Positions 7,946 through 16,328 of a stretch of DNA of 64,000 bases are shown one piece after another. Within the stretch, counting starts at the first letter, position 1, and every line of letters begins with the position of its first letter. Under the pieces are notes generated by a model that had not been told where the DNA came from, made no database searches, and saw nothing but the letters and a program-made list of their open reading frames with translations. Both the position numbers and the translations under genes were made by a program. Source of the DNA: Nitrospira sp. (lineage in GTDB: Bacteria; Nitrospirota; Nitrospiria; Nitrospirales; Nitrospiraceae). The stretch lies in the NCBI GenBank assembly GCA_030123605.1, contig CP126123.1:3563237-3627236 (forward strand), written 5' to 3'.

Positions 7946-9502
7946 GTGACCTTCTCGCCTTGGAAAGCCGTCCTGCGCGATTGGCAGGCTCGAGCCGTCT
8001 CTGACGTGCTGAAGCAGCAACGTGAGGACTATCTCGTCACGGCGACACCGGCGGCGGGCAAGACACGTTTTGCGCTCCGGATCGCTCATCAGTATCTGGC
8101 CGATCGAGCGGCGAACCGGATACTCGTGATTTGCCCGACGAACCACCTGCGGACGCAATGGGCTGCGGCGGCAGGGCAAGTAGGCATTCAACTCGATCCC
8201 GCCTTGTCGAATGAACAGGCCTGTGAGGCGCGCGATTATCACGGGGCGGTGGTGACGTACCAGCAGGTCTGTCTGGCGCCGGAGGTCTTCCGGCGGGCCT
8301 GTCGGAACAAAAAAACCCTGCTCATTTTCGACGAGCTGCACCATGCGGGTGACGGAAAGGATTGGGGCATCGCGCTCCGTGAAGCCTTCGGCGAAGCCGT
8401 ATTCCGCTTGGCCCTGTCCGGCACGCCCTTCCGTTCCGACAACAACCCGATTCCCTACGTGCGGTATGAGCAGGGTGAGAGCCAGGCGGATTTCACCTAC
8501 GGCTATTCCCATGCGATCAGAGACGGCGTCTGTCGCCCGATTCTCTTTCCCAGTTACGAAGGTGAACTGACCTGGTTGTCGGAAGGGCGGGAGCATCGGG
8601 CCACCTTCGAAGACGGCTTGACCTTCGAACGCCAGCGGGAGCGGCTCAAGACTGCGCTGTTGCAAGAAACCTGGTTGGGCCCCGTGTTGAGCGATGCCCA
8701 TGCCGAGTTGCAGCGGTTGCGCAAACAGGAGCAGCCGGATGCGGGCGGGCTCATCGTGGCGATGAACCAGGACCATGCGAGACAGGTCGCGGAGTTGGTC
8801 ATGAAGATCACCGGCCAGCGCGCTCAGGTGGCGGTGTCCGACGATCCCTCTGCCTCGAAGACCATCGAGGCCTTTGGCCGACATAGGAGCCAGCAATGGC
8901 TTGTGGCGGTGAACATGGTGAGTGAAGGTGTCGATATCCCGCGCCTCCGTGTCGGGGTCTATGCGACCAACGTGTTGACGGAGATGTATTTTCGTCAGGT
9001 CGTCGGACGTTTCGTGCGGATGCAGGACAAGGTTCCCAAGCCGCAACGGGCCTGGCTTTATTTGCCCAAGGATGCGACGCTGGTGCATTATGCCAAGCGC
9101 ATCAAGGTCGAGCGCGACCATGTGCTCGAAGAGATCATGCCGGCCGTGCAGCGAACGCTGTTCGGGACCGCCGCGACATCGTTGAAAGAATATATTCCGT
9201 TGAACGGTGTGGCCCGACTCGATGCTCTGATCGGCGCCGAGGAAGGAGAGCCGCCCGGTGAGGGCAAGGGGCAGCCGGAGCCGGCGGTCGCGTTACACGA
9301 CCAGAAGAACAACTTGCGGGACAGGCACCGCTTGCTCGTCGGAGCCGTGGCGCGAAAGTGCGGAGTGGACCATCGGCAACTCAATGCGGAATTGATCAAG
9401 CGGACGGGGGGCAGGGTCGATCAGGCGACGATCCCGCAATTGGAGCGGCGCATTGCGTTGTTGGAGAAGTGGCGAGATTCCGGTTTCGACCGGAAGCGGT
9501 GA
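7946..9502 (+). CDS. SF2 DEAD/DEAH-family helicase
   Basis: A 518-residue superfamily 2 ATPase. The N-terminal Q-like WQARAV is followed by Walker A TATPAAGKT (32-40), motif Ia CPTNHLRTQW, motif II DELHH (129-133), motif III LSGTPFR, then a second RecA domain with SEGVDIPRL and motif VI QVVGRFVRM. The C-terminal 100 residues contain a small helical region rich in charged residues and no nuclease motif. The organisation resembles XPB/type III restriction helicase cores, so a role in DNA metabolism or defence is possible. The start is GTG at 7946 with no strong ribosome site. The AAA fragment gene follows 57 bases later. The spacer 7698-7945 shows no gene. Confidence 0.85.
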   Translation: MTFSPWKAVLRDWQARAVSDVLKQQREDYLVTATPAAGKTRFALRIAHQYLADRAANRILVICPTNHLRTQWAAAAGQVGIQLDPALSNEQACEARDYHGAVVTYQQVCLAPEVFRRACRNKKTLLIFDELHHAGDGKDWGIALREAFGEAVFRLALSGTPFRSDNNPIPYVRYEQGESQADFTYGYSHAIRDGVCRPILFPSYEGELTWLSEGREHRATFEDGLTFERQRERLKTALLQETWLGPVLSDAHAELQRLRKQEQPDAGGLIVAMNQDHARQVAELVMKITGQRAQVAVSDDPSASKTIEAFGRHRSQQWLVAVNMVSEGVDIPRLRVGVYATNVLTEMYFRQVVGRFVRMQDKVPKPQRAWLYLPKDATLVHYAKRIKVERDHVLEEIMPAVQRTLFGTAATSLKEYIPLNGVARLDALIGAEEGEPPGEGKGQPEPAVALHDQKNNLRDRHRLLVGAVARKCGVDHRQLNAELIKRTGGRVDQATIPQLERRIALLEKWRDSGFDRKR

Positions 9503-9559
9503 TTGCCGGGGGTATGGTCATCCGTGCGAAACGAAAGACCGAGACGGAAGGAGAAGAGA

Positions 9560-10114
9560 ATGGTTGGCACCAAGGTGAAGCAGGGAACGGCTTTGTCGGC
9601 CAAGGCATCGACGAAACATTCCGTGAAAAAGCATTCGGGCAAACGAGTACTGCCGGTGCGTCGAAGGGAGACGGCTCGCGCCAAACAGCCGTCGGTGGCC
9701 GTCGTGGTCCTGTCCGGGTCCACGCCTCTACGCCGGAACAAGGCGGCGGAGTTGGTGGCGGAAGAGTTGCAGTTGGATTTGGCGAAGGTGAACCTCTCCT
9801 CGGTGGTGAGCAAGTATGTCGGCGAAACCGAGAAGAACATCAACCGCGTGTTCGACGAGGCCGAACGCAGCGGGGCGATTCTCTTCTTCGACGAAGCGGA
9901 TGCATTGTTCGGGAAACGGACGTCGGTCACGGATAGCCATGGGAAGTACGCCAATGCGGGGGCAGCTCACCTCCTGCAACGCATCGAGGATCACAAGGGC
10001 CTGGTCATCCTGACGACCAACGGGAAGAGTCGGATCGATCAAGCCCTCTCTCGACAAGCCCAGGTGTCCGTGATGGTGGGCATCAAGAAACGACGGCGCA
10101 AGAAACAGGCGTGA
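9560..10114 (+). CDS. Degenerate stand-alone AAA+ ATPase domain with basic tails
   Basis: A 184-residue protein resembling the second half of cytoplasmic AAA+ ATPases. Residues 76-154 contain VNLSSVVSKYVGETEKNI, Walker B ILFFDEAD (107-114) and sensor-1 LTTN (151-154). Where Walker A should read GPPGTGKT it reads GSTPLRRNK (53-61), lacking the invariant GKT. The arginine-finger segment (usually FLRRL) is LSRQA. Both ends are strongly basic: a Lys/Arg-rich first 42 residues and a KKRRRKKQ tail. ATP hydrolysis therefore looks unlikely; a structural or nucleic-acid-binding role is possible. AAGGAG seven bases upstream of 9560 fixes the start. Confidence 0.75.
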   Translation: MVGTKVKQGTALSAKASTKHSVKKHSGKRVLPVRRRETARAKQPSVAVVVLSGSTPLRRNKAAELVAEELQLDLAKVNLSSVVSKYVGETEKNINRVFDEAERSGAILFFDEADALFGKRTSVTDSHGKYANAGAAHLLQRIEDHKGLVILTTNGKSRIDQALSRQAQVSVMVGIKKRRRKKQA

Positions 10115-10120
10115 TCCGGC

Positions 10121-10291
10121 CTATTCCGTTTCTTCGCTGGCCTCCAGGCACTTGGTGCATTGCTCCAGATCAGGCACGCCATGGGCGCTGCAGAAGTGCC
10201 GATGGCACAGACTGCACAGCATAAAACTCATGCGGATTCGATCCTCTGCTTCGCAGCAATAACAGTTCTTTGCACTCTTGGCCTTCGGCAT
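10121..10291 (-). CDS. Small cysteine-rich putative zinc-binding protein
   Basis: A 56-residue protein, MPKAKSAKNCYCCEAEDRIR onward, with cysteine pairs CYCC, CSLCHRHFC and CTKC plus a histidine (SAHG). That arrangement would suit one or two zinc sites of a B-box or FYVE-like mini-fold. GAGGA lies about eight bases before the ATG. It is convergent with the AAA fragment (6-bp gap) and lies upstream of nothing in particular; prfC is transcribed in the same direction from further upstream. I do not recognise a named family. Confidence 0.65.
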   Translation of the reverse strand: MPKAKSAKNCYCCEAEDRIRMSFMLCSLCHRHFCSAHGVPDLEQCTKCLEASEETE

Positions 10292-10359
10292 GTCTTGTGT
10301 CCTCGTGTTGTTCGTCGGTTCGACTATACCAGTCCGATGGTGGCGTTGCCGGCTTGTCG

Positions 10360-11985
10360 TTAGGCGCTTGCCGGTTCGACGTCTTCCCGTAACAGAAACT
10401 TGATGGACGGATTGGATTTGATGCAATAGGCGAGGAGATGTTCCGAGGCGAACAGCATGACGGCGCGGCCTTGCTGATCGACGAGCCGCAGAGTGTCGGA
10501 CGGCCAATAGACCGCCGCGATCACGGCGGGATCACCGACGATCCACCGGGCCAGGACATGGGGCAATCGTTCGACCGAGGTCTTCACGCCATATTCATTC
10601 TCCAGGCGCGACACGACCACATCGAACTGCAGCTCGCCGACGGCGGCCAGGATCGGCTCGCGGCGCACCTGGTCCGGTGAGTAGAAGATCTGCATGACCC
10701 CTTCCTCTTCGAGCTGCGTGAGCCCCTTCTGAAACTGCTTGTGTTTCGATATGTCCTGCGTGCGCAACAGGCCGAAACATTCCGGCGGAAAGTGCGGGAT
10801 GGGATCGAAGGTGATGGAGCGGTCCGAGCTGAGCGTGTCGCCGATCGTGAAGAGGCCCGGATTGACCAGCCCGACGACGTCGCCGGGATAGGCTTCGTCG
10901 ATCGTCTCGCGGTCGCGGCCGAAGAGCCGATGGGGGCGCGTCATCCGGATCTTACGGCCCAGACGGGCGTGGTAGACCATCATGTCCTTCTCGAAACGGC
11001 CGGAGCAGATGCGGAGGAAGGCCATGCGGTCCCGATGCTGCGGGTCCATGTTCGCTTGAATTTTGAACACGAACCCGGAGAAGGCCTCGTCGGTCGGTTG
11101 CACCGACCCTTGGGCGCTGTGACGCGGGCCCGGCGGCGGCGCCAGTTGCGCGAATGCGTCGAGGAACGGCCCGACCCCGAAGTTCGTCAATGCACTGCCG
11201 AAGAACACCGGAGTCAGCTCCCCTGCGAGAAATCGTGCGCGATCGAACGAGGTGCCGGCCCCCGTCAACAGGCCGATCTCTTCCTGCAGCGGGCCATAGG
11301 CCTCGCCGAGCGTCTCCGCCAGTTTCGGATTGGGAAAGGCCTCGACCGTCATCGGGGCGCGTCGCTGATTATGCGCCGTCCGCTGGAAGAACAACACCTG
11401 GTGATGTTGGAAGTCGTAGACGCCTTGAAAGCCGGACCCCTCGCCGATCGGCCAATTGAAGGGGACCGCCGTCATGCCCAACGTGCGCTCGATCTCGTCG
11501 AGCAGGTCGAAGGGGTGGCGGCCGGGCTGGTCCATCTTGTTGATGAAGGTCAGGATCGGGATGCCGCGTTTGCGGCAGACGGCGAAGAGTTTCTTGGTCT
11601 GCGGCTCGATGCCCTTGGCGCCGTCCAGCACCATGACGGCACTGTCCACCGCCATGAGCGTGCGGTAGGTGTCTTCGCTGAAGTCCTGGTGTCCGGGAGT
11701 ATCGAGCAGGTTCACGCGCGTTCCCTGGTAGTCGAACTGCAGCATGGTGGAGGTGATCGAAATTCCGCGCGCCTGCTCCAACTCCATCCAATCCGACTTG
11801 GCCTGGCGTTGGGTGGACCGAGCTTGTACGGCGCCGGCGAGGTGGACGGCGCCGGAATAGAGCAGCAGTTTTTCCGTCAGTGTGGTCTTCCCGGCGTCCG
11901 GATGTGAAATGATGGCGAACGTTCGCCGCCGCAACACCTCTCGTCGCAATTCGTCGTCCGCGGACTTCTCAACCGGCAGGGACAT
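10360..11985 (-). CDS. prfC: Peptide chain release factor 3
   Basis: A 541-residue translational GTPase that recycles RF1/RF2 from the ribosome after termination. G1 is ISHPDAGKTTLTE (about 27-39), the switch region has ARGISITSTM, G3 is DTPGHQDF and G4 is NKMD. The remaining domains match RF3 in length (E. coli RF3 is 529). The AGRHPFDLLDEIE-type insert after NKMD and the ending YGVKTSVERLPHVLARW are RF3-like rather than EF-G-like. It is transcribed alone; the small zinc protein lies 68 bases downstream. Confidence 0.95.
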   Translation of the reverse strand: MSLPVEKSADDELRREVLRRRTFAIISHPDAGKTTLTEKLLLYSGAVHLAGAVQARSTQRQAKSDWMELEQARGISITSTMLQFDYQGTRVNLLDTPGHQDFSEDTYRTLMAVDSAVMVLDGAKGIEPQTKKLFAVCRKRGIPILTFINKMDQPGRHPFDLLDEIERTLGMTAVPFNWPIGEGSGFQGVYDFQHHQVLFFQRTAHNQRRAPMTVEAFPNPKLAETLGEAYGPLQEEIGLLTGAGTSFDRARFLAGELTPVFFGSALTNFGVGPFLDAFAQLAPPPGPRHSAQGSVQPTDEAFSGFVFKIQANMDPQHRDRMAFLRICSGRFEKDMMVYHARLGRKIRMTRPHRLFGRDRETIDEAYPGDVVGLVNPGLFTIGDTLSSDRSITFDPIPHFPPECFGLLRTQDISKHKQFQKGLTQLEEEGVMQIFYSPDQVRREPILAAVGELQFDVVVSRLENEYGVKTSVERLPHVLARWIVGDPAVIAAVYWPSDTLRLVDQQGRAVMLFASEHLLAYCIKSNPSIKFLLREDVEPASA

Positions 11986-12135
11986 AGGCCTTCTCTTAGT
12001 GGTTCCGGATTGCCAACGAGACAGGGTATTGCGGAGGCGCCTGGGCTTGCCGGATGGTACGCCTCTCTTGTATCAGTCGGAACGGGGTGGCTTCAAGGAG
12101 GGGGAGAAGAGCGAGGGGAGCCCGGGGGCTCCGTG

Positions 12136-12180
12136 CTCGCGCAACGCGCGGCCTCGGAAGGCCCTCGTTGGACGCGCGCA
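12136..12180. repeat. Dispersed palindromic repeat, copy 2
   Basis: Matches 2838-2882 at 44 of 45 positions. Here it sits in the loop of a 17-bp inverted repeat rich in GGGAGCCC/GGGCTCCC, making a larger cruciform-prone structure. Confidence 0.75.
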
Positions 12181-12260
12181 ATTGGAGCCCCCCGGGCTCC
12201 CCTCGCTGGGGAAGAAGAAAAGGTTGAAGGTGCAGAACGCGCACGATAAAGCTGTGCTCG
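12167..12260 (+). repeat. 94-bp direct repeat, unit 1
   Basis: Runs from GTTGGACGCGCGCAATTGG to GTGCTCG and recurs at 12315-12408 with only a handful of substitutions and no length change. The first 14 bases overlap the end of the 45-bp palindromic element. Confidence 0.85.
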
Positions 12261-12280
12261 TCCCCTGCGCGCAGGGAAAG

Positions 12281-12314
12281 GTTCCCCTGACTCCTCCCCT
12301 GGGACAAGGGGAAC
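12281..12314. repeat. Hairpin between the two 94-bp repeats
   Basis: GTTCCCCT and AGGGGAAC form a perfect 8-bp stem around an 18-base loop that itself contains CCCCTGGG. There is no T-tract, so it is not an obvious intrinsic terminator. Confidence 0.55.
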
Positions 12315-12408
12315 GTTGGACGCGCGCAATTGGAGCCCCTCGGGCTCCCCTCGCTGGGGAAGAAGAAAAGGCTGAAGGTGCGGAACGCGCACGATGGAAC
12401 GGTGCTCG
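12315..12408 (+). repeat. 94-bp direct repeat, unit 2
   Basis: Second unit of the direct repeat described at 12167-12260. It shares GAGCCCC..GGGCTCCCCTCGCTGGGG and the AAGAAGAAAAGG stretch with unit 1. The unit lacks the GCGGCCTCGGAAGGCC part of the palindromic element. Confidence 0.85.
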
Positions 12409-12442
12409 CCTGGATCGCGAACGCGCCTCGGCGAGATACGCG

Positions 12443-13774
12443 TCACGTTTCACGAGACGCAGGGATCTCGATGAGAGAGCGCAGGGTGTGACCGGCGAGG
12501 GCCTGTCGGACGGCTGCATCGCGTCGGTGCAGCAGGTCACGGATCGGATCTCCGGCATCCGGCAGGACCATCCCGTCTGCCGGACGCCCCTTGTGTACGA
12601 TGTCCAAAACCTCTTGGACGGAGATCAATTCTGGTGGCTTGGTGAGACTGATCCCTTTCGGTTTGACCATGAGGCCGAGTAGTCCCGCTTCCGTGAGACG
12701 CTCCACCTGTTCTTCTACCAGCGAGACCGGGAGGTGGAGTTCAATAGCTATTTCGTCCGTCCCCAGCGGACCGTGGCCCTTCACATACCGGCGAGTCAGG
12801 ACCAGCAATAGGCTCAAGGCCAACCGCTCTCGGAATGCCGAGGTCCTTTGTTGCCAGAGCAGGCGCGACATGTAGGCGGCGGGATGCTGGTAGAAAAACG
12901 AGAATTGCGCGCCGATGAGCACGATCAACCACCCGGTATAGAGCCACAACAAAAACAGGATCAGCACGGCGAAGCCGGAATAGATCGCGCTGTATTTGGC
13001 CGATGCCGTGACGAATGTCGCAAAGGCTTCTCCCGCGATGCTCCAGAGCAGGGCTGCAGTGACCCCTCCGACCAGCGCGGAGTCGAGCCGCACTTGGGTA
13101 TGGGGAATGAACTTGTAAAAAAACGTGAACAGCCCACTTAAAATAACGAAGGGCAACAGTCGCCCGACCCAGAGCATCAGGTACCCGAAGGGTTGGATCT
13201 CCAACATCCGTTGCACCAGGGCGTTGCTGTGGACGGAGGCCAGCAAGCCGAAGGCGGTCATGACCAGCAGCGGGCCGACGAGGACGGCACTCAAGTAATC
13301 GGCGAACTTCCTTCCCCACGTACGCCCCTCCCGTACCAGCCAGATGGCGTTCAATGCCTGCTCGATCTTATCGATGAGCGAGTAGGTGGTGTAGAAGAGG
13401 CCTGCGACGCCGACGGCTCCCAACACTCCGATCTTGAGGTTGTCCACGAAGCCGATGATGGTGTCCGTGATTTCCTGGCCATTCGGTCCTAACGGCTCCA
13501 GTGCTTGAGCCAGGACCGGCTCGATCTGCTGGTGAACCCCGAAAGCCTTCAAGACCGAGAACATGACGGCGAGAAAGGGCACCAGCGAGAGGAGGGTGGT
13601 ATAGACCAACCCGGCGGCGCGGGCATCGAGCAGCCGATGGCGGAATTCCATTGCCACGGCGATCGCCAGCCGCAACACATGGATGCCGATGCGTTGGAGC
13701 ATGGGAACGGAGGCCGGGTCGATAGTCCAGAGGTCTTGGGTGAAGAACTGTGGGATACGTGCCAGGCTCGTCAT
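12443..13774 (-). CDS. YihY/BrkB-family inner membrane protein with C-terminal winged-helix-like domain
   Basis: A 443-residue protein of the YihY/virulence factor BrkB family (formerly mis-assigned as RNase BN). Six hydrophobic helices span about residues 50-300, including the hallmark AAGLVYTTLLSLVPFLAV near 52-69 and the GGVTAALLWSIAGEAF segment. The final 130 residues (from about TDEIAIELHLPVSLVEEQVERLTEAGLL) look like a winged helix-turn-helix, an extension seen in some family members. The transported or sensed substrate is unknown. It is divergent from the patatin gene; the 262-bp spacer between them holds an operator-like palindrome and a sigma-54 promoter. Confidence 0.88.
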   Translation of the reverse strand: MTSLARIPQFFTQDLWTIDPASVPMLQRIGIHVLRLAIAVAMEFRHRLLDARAAGLVYTTLLSLVPFLAVMFSVLKAFGVHQQIEPVLAQALEPLGPNGQEITDTIIGFVDNLKIGVLGAVGVAGLFYTTYSLIDKIEQALNAIWLVREGRTWGRKFADYLSAVLVGPLLVMTAFGLLASVHSNALVQRMLEIQPFGYLMLWVGRLLPFVILSGLFTFFYKFIPHTQVRLDSALVGGVTAALLWSIAGEAFATFVTASAKYSAIYSGFAVLILFLLWLYTGWLIVLIGAQFSFFYQHPAAYMSRLLWQQRTSAFRERLALSLLLVLTRRYVKGHGPLGTDEIAIELHLPVSLVEEQVERLTEAGLLGLMVKPKGISLTKPPELISVQEVLDIVHKGRPADGMVLPDAGDPIRDLLHRRDAAVRQALAGHTLRSLIEIPASRET

Positions 13775-13911
13775 CGTCTATCAGACCTCCGAGGAAGAAC
13801 ACTGTACCGTGAACCGTCGGATCGGTACAGCCTCGATCAACATCACACTGTATCTCTTTTGATAACGCGCCTGATGGTTTGGATACAAGTTCGGTTCGCG
13901 TGCGGGGGCGC

Positions 13912-13933
13912 ATACAAATACTGCCATTTGTAT
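13912..13933. promoter_or_regulatory. Operator-like inverted repeat
   Basis: ATACAAAT and ATTTGTAT flank six bases, giving a perfect 8-bp dyad in the AT-rich part of the spacer between the divergent YihY and patatin genes. It lies 40 bases upstream of the sigma-54 promoter, a fair distance for a regulator site. No run of T follows on either strand within a few bases, so a terminator is less likely. Confidence 0.4.
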
Positions 13934-13972
13934 CACGTCAAAAAATAAGAGAGAGCGATCTCCGGATGGTTG

Positions 13973-13988
13973 TGGCACATGCCTTGCT
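13973..13988 (+). promoter_or_regulatory. Sigma-54 promoter of the patatin gene
   Basis: TGGCACATGCCTTGCT matches the -24/-12 consensus TGGCAC-N5-TTGCW at every conserved position, with GG-N10-GC spacing. Transcription would start near 13999, about 38 bases before the patatin start codon. Activation would require an enhancer-binding protein; one is encoded at 5628-7571. Confidence 0.75.
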
Positions 13989-14036
13989 CGTATTCACAAT
14001 GTCCTGGTGTGCACAAAACATCCGGAGGGCATGGCG

Positions 14037-15938
14037 ATGACTGATGCTGAAGAACCGCCGATGGATCGTTTCTGCGACCTGGTGATGAAGGGCGGCATTA
14101 CCAGCGGTGTGGTGTACCCAAAGGCGATCGAGCTGTTGTCTCACCGGTACCGTTTCAAGAATATCGGAGGCACCTCAGCTGGGGCCATCGCGGCGGTCGT
14201 CACGGCTGCTGCGGAATATCAGCGGCGGTGCAAGGGCTCTCGGGCCGGCTTCGACCTGCTCGGAACAATCCCGGCGGAGCTTCAGCGTCCGGTGGCGCCG
14301 GGCACAAGCAAATTGCTCAGTTTGTTCCAACCACAGCCTGCCATGAGACGGCTCTTCTCGGTGCTCATCGGGGCCTTGAACAAGGACACCACCTCCACAC
14401 GCATCGCTCAGATCGGCGGCGGCTTCTTCAGGGCCTACTGGCCCGCAACGTCGGCAGCAGTGGTGATGGCGTTGGCGGTGGAAGCGTTTGACCTGGGCTG
14501 GTTCGCCGCGGTCCTGACCTTCCTGATCGCGTGGCCGCTGTTGGTCGGTCTGTGGGTGTACGGTGACATCACGCGAAGGCTGGCTGCCAACGATCTCGGT
14601 TTGTGCACCGGTTTAACGGAAGATGCATGGAACGAAGCACTCACCCCCTGGCTGCACGCACTGATCCAAAAGGCGGCCGGACGCAGCCTCAATGATCCAC
14701 CCCTCACCTTCGGCGACCTGTGGGGTGCGCCCGGTTTTCCTCCGTCCTGGCTGAAATTGCCTGCGGAGCCCAGGCCTCGCTCGATCGACCTGCAGATGTT
14801 CTCCACGAACCTGTCCCATGGAAGGCCTTACATCTTTCCTCTGCCTGAGAGGAATCCTCAGCCGACCAAGTATCGCGACCGCGAACGCCTCTATTTCACG
14901 GAAAGGGAAATGAAACGATGCCTGCCTTCCGACGTGGTGGCTTGGATGGTGGAGAAGTCTCAGCCGTACAGCGTCGAACCGGGCAGGGAAGGAAAAGACC
15001 CTCCCGGCGATGACGCAAGCGCGAACGGGATGCGGGAATTGCCGGAGCCTCGTGACTTTCCGGTCTTGCTGGCTGCCCGCATGAGTCTGTCGTTTCCGTT
15101 TCTCTTCACGGCTGTTCCGCTCCATGCCATCGACCATGACCCGCCCAGGAATAGGAAATTTCGGCGCTGCTGGTTCTCCGATGGGGGTATCAGCTCCAAC
15201 TTTCCCATGCACCTGTTCGACGGGTTGGTGCCGATGTGGCCGACCTTCGGCCTCAACCTTGAGTCGGAGGTCAAGGACCGAGACATGGTCTTTCTTCCTG
15301 AAAAGTATGACCAAGGTTATGGGGAACGCTGGAATCACATTCCGGATGAGGAAGGGGCGAGCACATTGGGCGGGTTCATCAGCGCCATCGTCGGCACGAT
15401 GCAGAATTGGAACGACAACTCTCTCGCGCGCATGCCGGGGGTCCGGGACCGGGTGGCTCGGGTCCGGTTGACCAAAGACGAAGGCGGCCTGAACCTCAAC
15501 ATGACGGCCCCGCTCATCGCGAGAATGGCCGAACGCGGCGTGGAAGCCACGGAGGAACTCATTCAGCGATTCGCCGTACCCTCACCCAACGGCGGACAGG
15601 CCGAGGGATGGGATGAAAATCGGTTCGTCCGACTGCACGTGCTGCTGAAGATGCTCGCAGCCAGATCACCGGGAGTCGTTGCCGCTCTCAGCCGGACCTG
15701 CGGACATGCGACCGGCTTCTCGAGGCTGCTGGACAACATGATGCACGCCACCTACGAGGACGGTCGTCCCAAGCCGCCGCCGGGCTATGAGGAACCGATG
15801 ACCCAGGAGCAACGCCGACAACTGGACGCGTTCGTCACTGCGTTGCAGGATCTTGCGACTGCCATGACGCCCCTGGCCCAGCCGATCCCGTTCAAACCCA
15901 TCCCCACCCCGGAGCTGCGGGTCCGTCCGCCGCTGTAG
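14037..15938 (+). CDS. Patatin-like phospholipase
   Basis: A 633-residue protein with the patatin catalytic dyad. An oxyanion loop GGITSGVVYPKAI (about 18-30) is followed by the nucleophile elbow GGTSAGAIAA (GxSxG) near residue 45, and the catalytic aspartate lies in FSDGGISSNFP about 380 residues in. It should hydrolyse acyl lipids, probably phospholipids. Two hydrophobic segments near residues 140-185 (VVMALAVEAFDL, FLIAWPLLVGLWV) suggest membrane attachment; there is no signal peptide. GGAGGG seven bases upstream favours the ATG at 14037 over the one at 14031. A consensus sigma-54 promoter precedes it, so expression is probably conditional. A spacer-like C-terminal third shows no other known domain. 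Confidence 0.88.
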   Translation: MTDAEEPPMDRFCDLVMKGGITSGVVYPKAIELLSHRYRFKNIGGTSAGAIAAVVTAAAEYQRRCKGSRAGFDLLGTIPAELQRPVAPGTSKLLSLFQPQPAMRRLFSVLIGALNKDTTSTRIAQIGGGFFRAYWPATSAAVVMALAVEAFDLGWFAAVLTFLIAWPLLVGLWVYGDITRRLAANDLGLCTGLTEDAWNEALTPWLHALIQKAAGRSLNDPPLTFGDLWGAPGFPPSWLKLPAEPRPRSIDLQMFSTNLSHGRPYIFPLPERNPQPTKYRDRERLYFTEREMKRCLPSDVVAWMVEKSQPYSVEPGREGKDPPGDDASANGMRELPEPRDFPVLLAARMSLSFPFLFTAVPLHAIDHDPPRNRKFRRCWFSDGGISSNFPMHLFDGLVPMWPTFGLNLESEVKDRDMVFLPEKYDQGYGERWNHIPDEEGASTLGGFISAIVGTMQNWNDNSLARMPGVRDRVARVRLTKDEGGLNLNMTAPLIARMAERGVEATEELIQRFAVPSPNGGQAEGWDENRFVRLHVLLKMLAARSPGVVAALSRTCGHATGFSRLLDNMMHATYEDGRPKPPPGYEEPMTQEQRRQLDAFVTALQDLATAMTPLAQPIPFKPIPTPELRVRPPL

Positions 15939-16019
15939 GGTCGGAGTTGGTGGGTCTTGTGCGGAGAAGCCCCTCCGAATCGGTGGGGTGTTCTGTTGCC
16001 GTTATCGGCAAGGCGGCGG

Positions 16020-16328
16020 CTATTTGCCGCCCAGAGGATTGGTCAGCGTGTCCTTGGCGCTCTCCTTCAACCCCTTGACGTCTTCCTTCACCTGACCTAC
16101 GCCCTGTTTGGTCTTCTCGATGTCGAGCGCCTTGGCGTCGTCTTTCGTCTTGGTTGCATCGGTTTTGAGTTTTCCCGTGGCCTCCGTCAGGGACTTGCCA
16201 GCGCCCTTCATGGCTTCCTTGCCTTCCGTTGCCATCCCTTCCGCATGGGCCGACGGCATGGGCAGTGAGATCGTGCTTACTCCCAGCCCGACCGCAACCG
16301 CGACGGCAACGAGCGACGAAGTTTTCAT
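16020..16328 (-). CDS. Small exported Lys/Ala-rich protein
   Basis: A 102-residue protein with a clear signal peptide (MKTSSLVAVAVAVGLGVSTI.. cleaved after SAHA near residue 28). The mature part is hydrophilic, rich in Lys, Ala, Thr and Asp, with heptad-like repeats (TEATGKLKTDATKTKDDAK), predicted helical. Function unknown; such proteins can be periplasmic stress or structural proteins. GGAGG seven bases upstream fixes the start. It stands alone. Confidence 0.75.
   Translation of the reverse strand: MKTSSLVAVAVAVGLGVSTISLPMPSAHAEGMATEGKEAMKGAGKSLTEATGKLKTDATKTKDDAKALDIEKTKQGVGQVKEDVKGLKESAKDTLTNPLGGK

Larger units (their letters stand above)
11986..12442. other. Repeat-rich spacer without a gene
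   Basis: These 457 bases between prfC and the YihY gene are dominated by repeats: copy 2 of the 45-bp palindromic element, two 94-bp direct repeats, and a strong hairpin between them. A larger inverted repeat (GGGAGCCCGGGGGCTCC near 12117-12133 against GGAGCCCCCCGGGCTCCC near 12184-12201) encloses the 45-bp element. Open frames crossing this region have skewed composition and no start signals, so I see no gene. Confidence 0.7.

Noticed and set aside
12100..12420. Repeats that could suggest a CRISPR array
   Set aside because: Only two 94-bp units, no short spacers, and no cas genes; the units are ordinary direct repeats.
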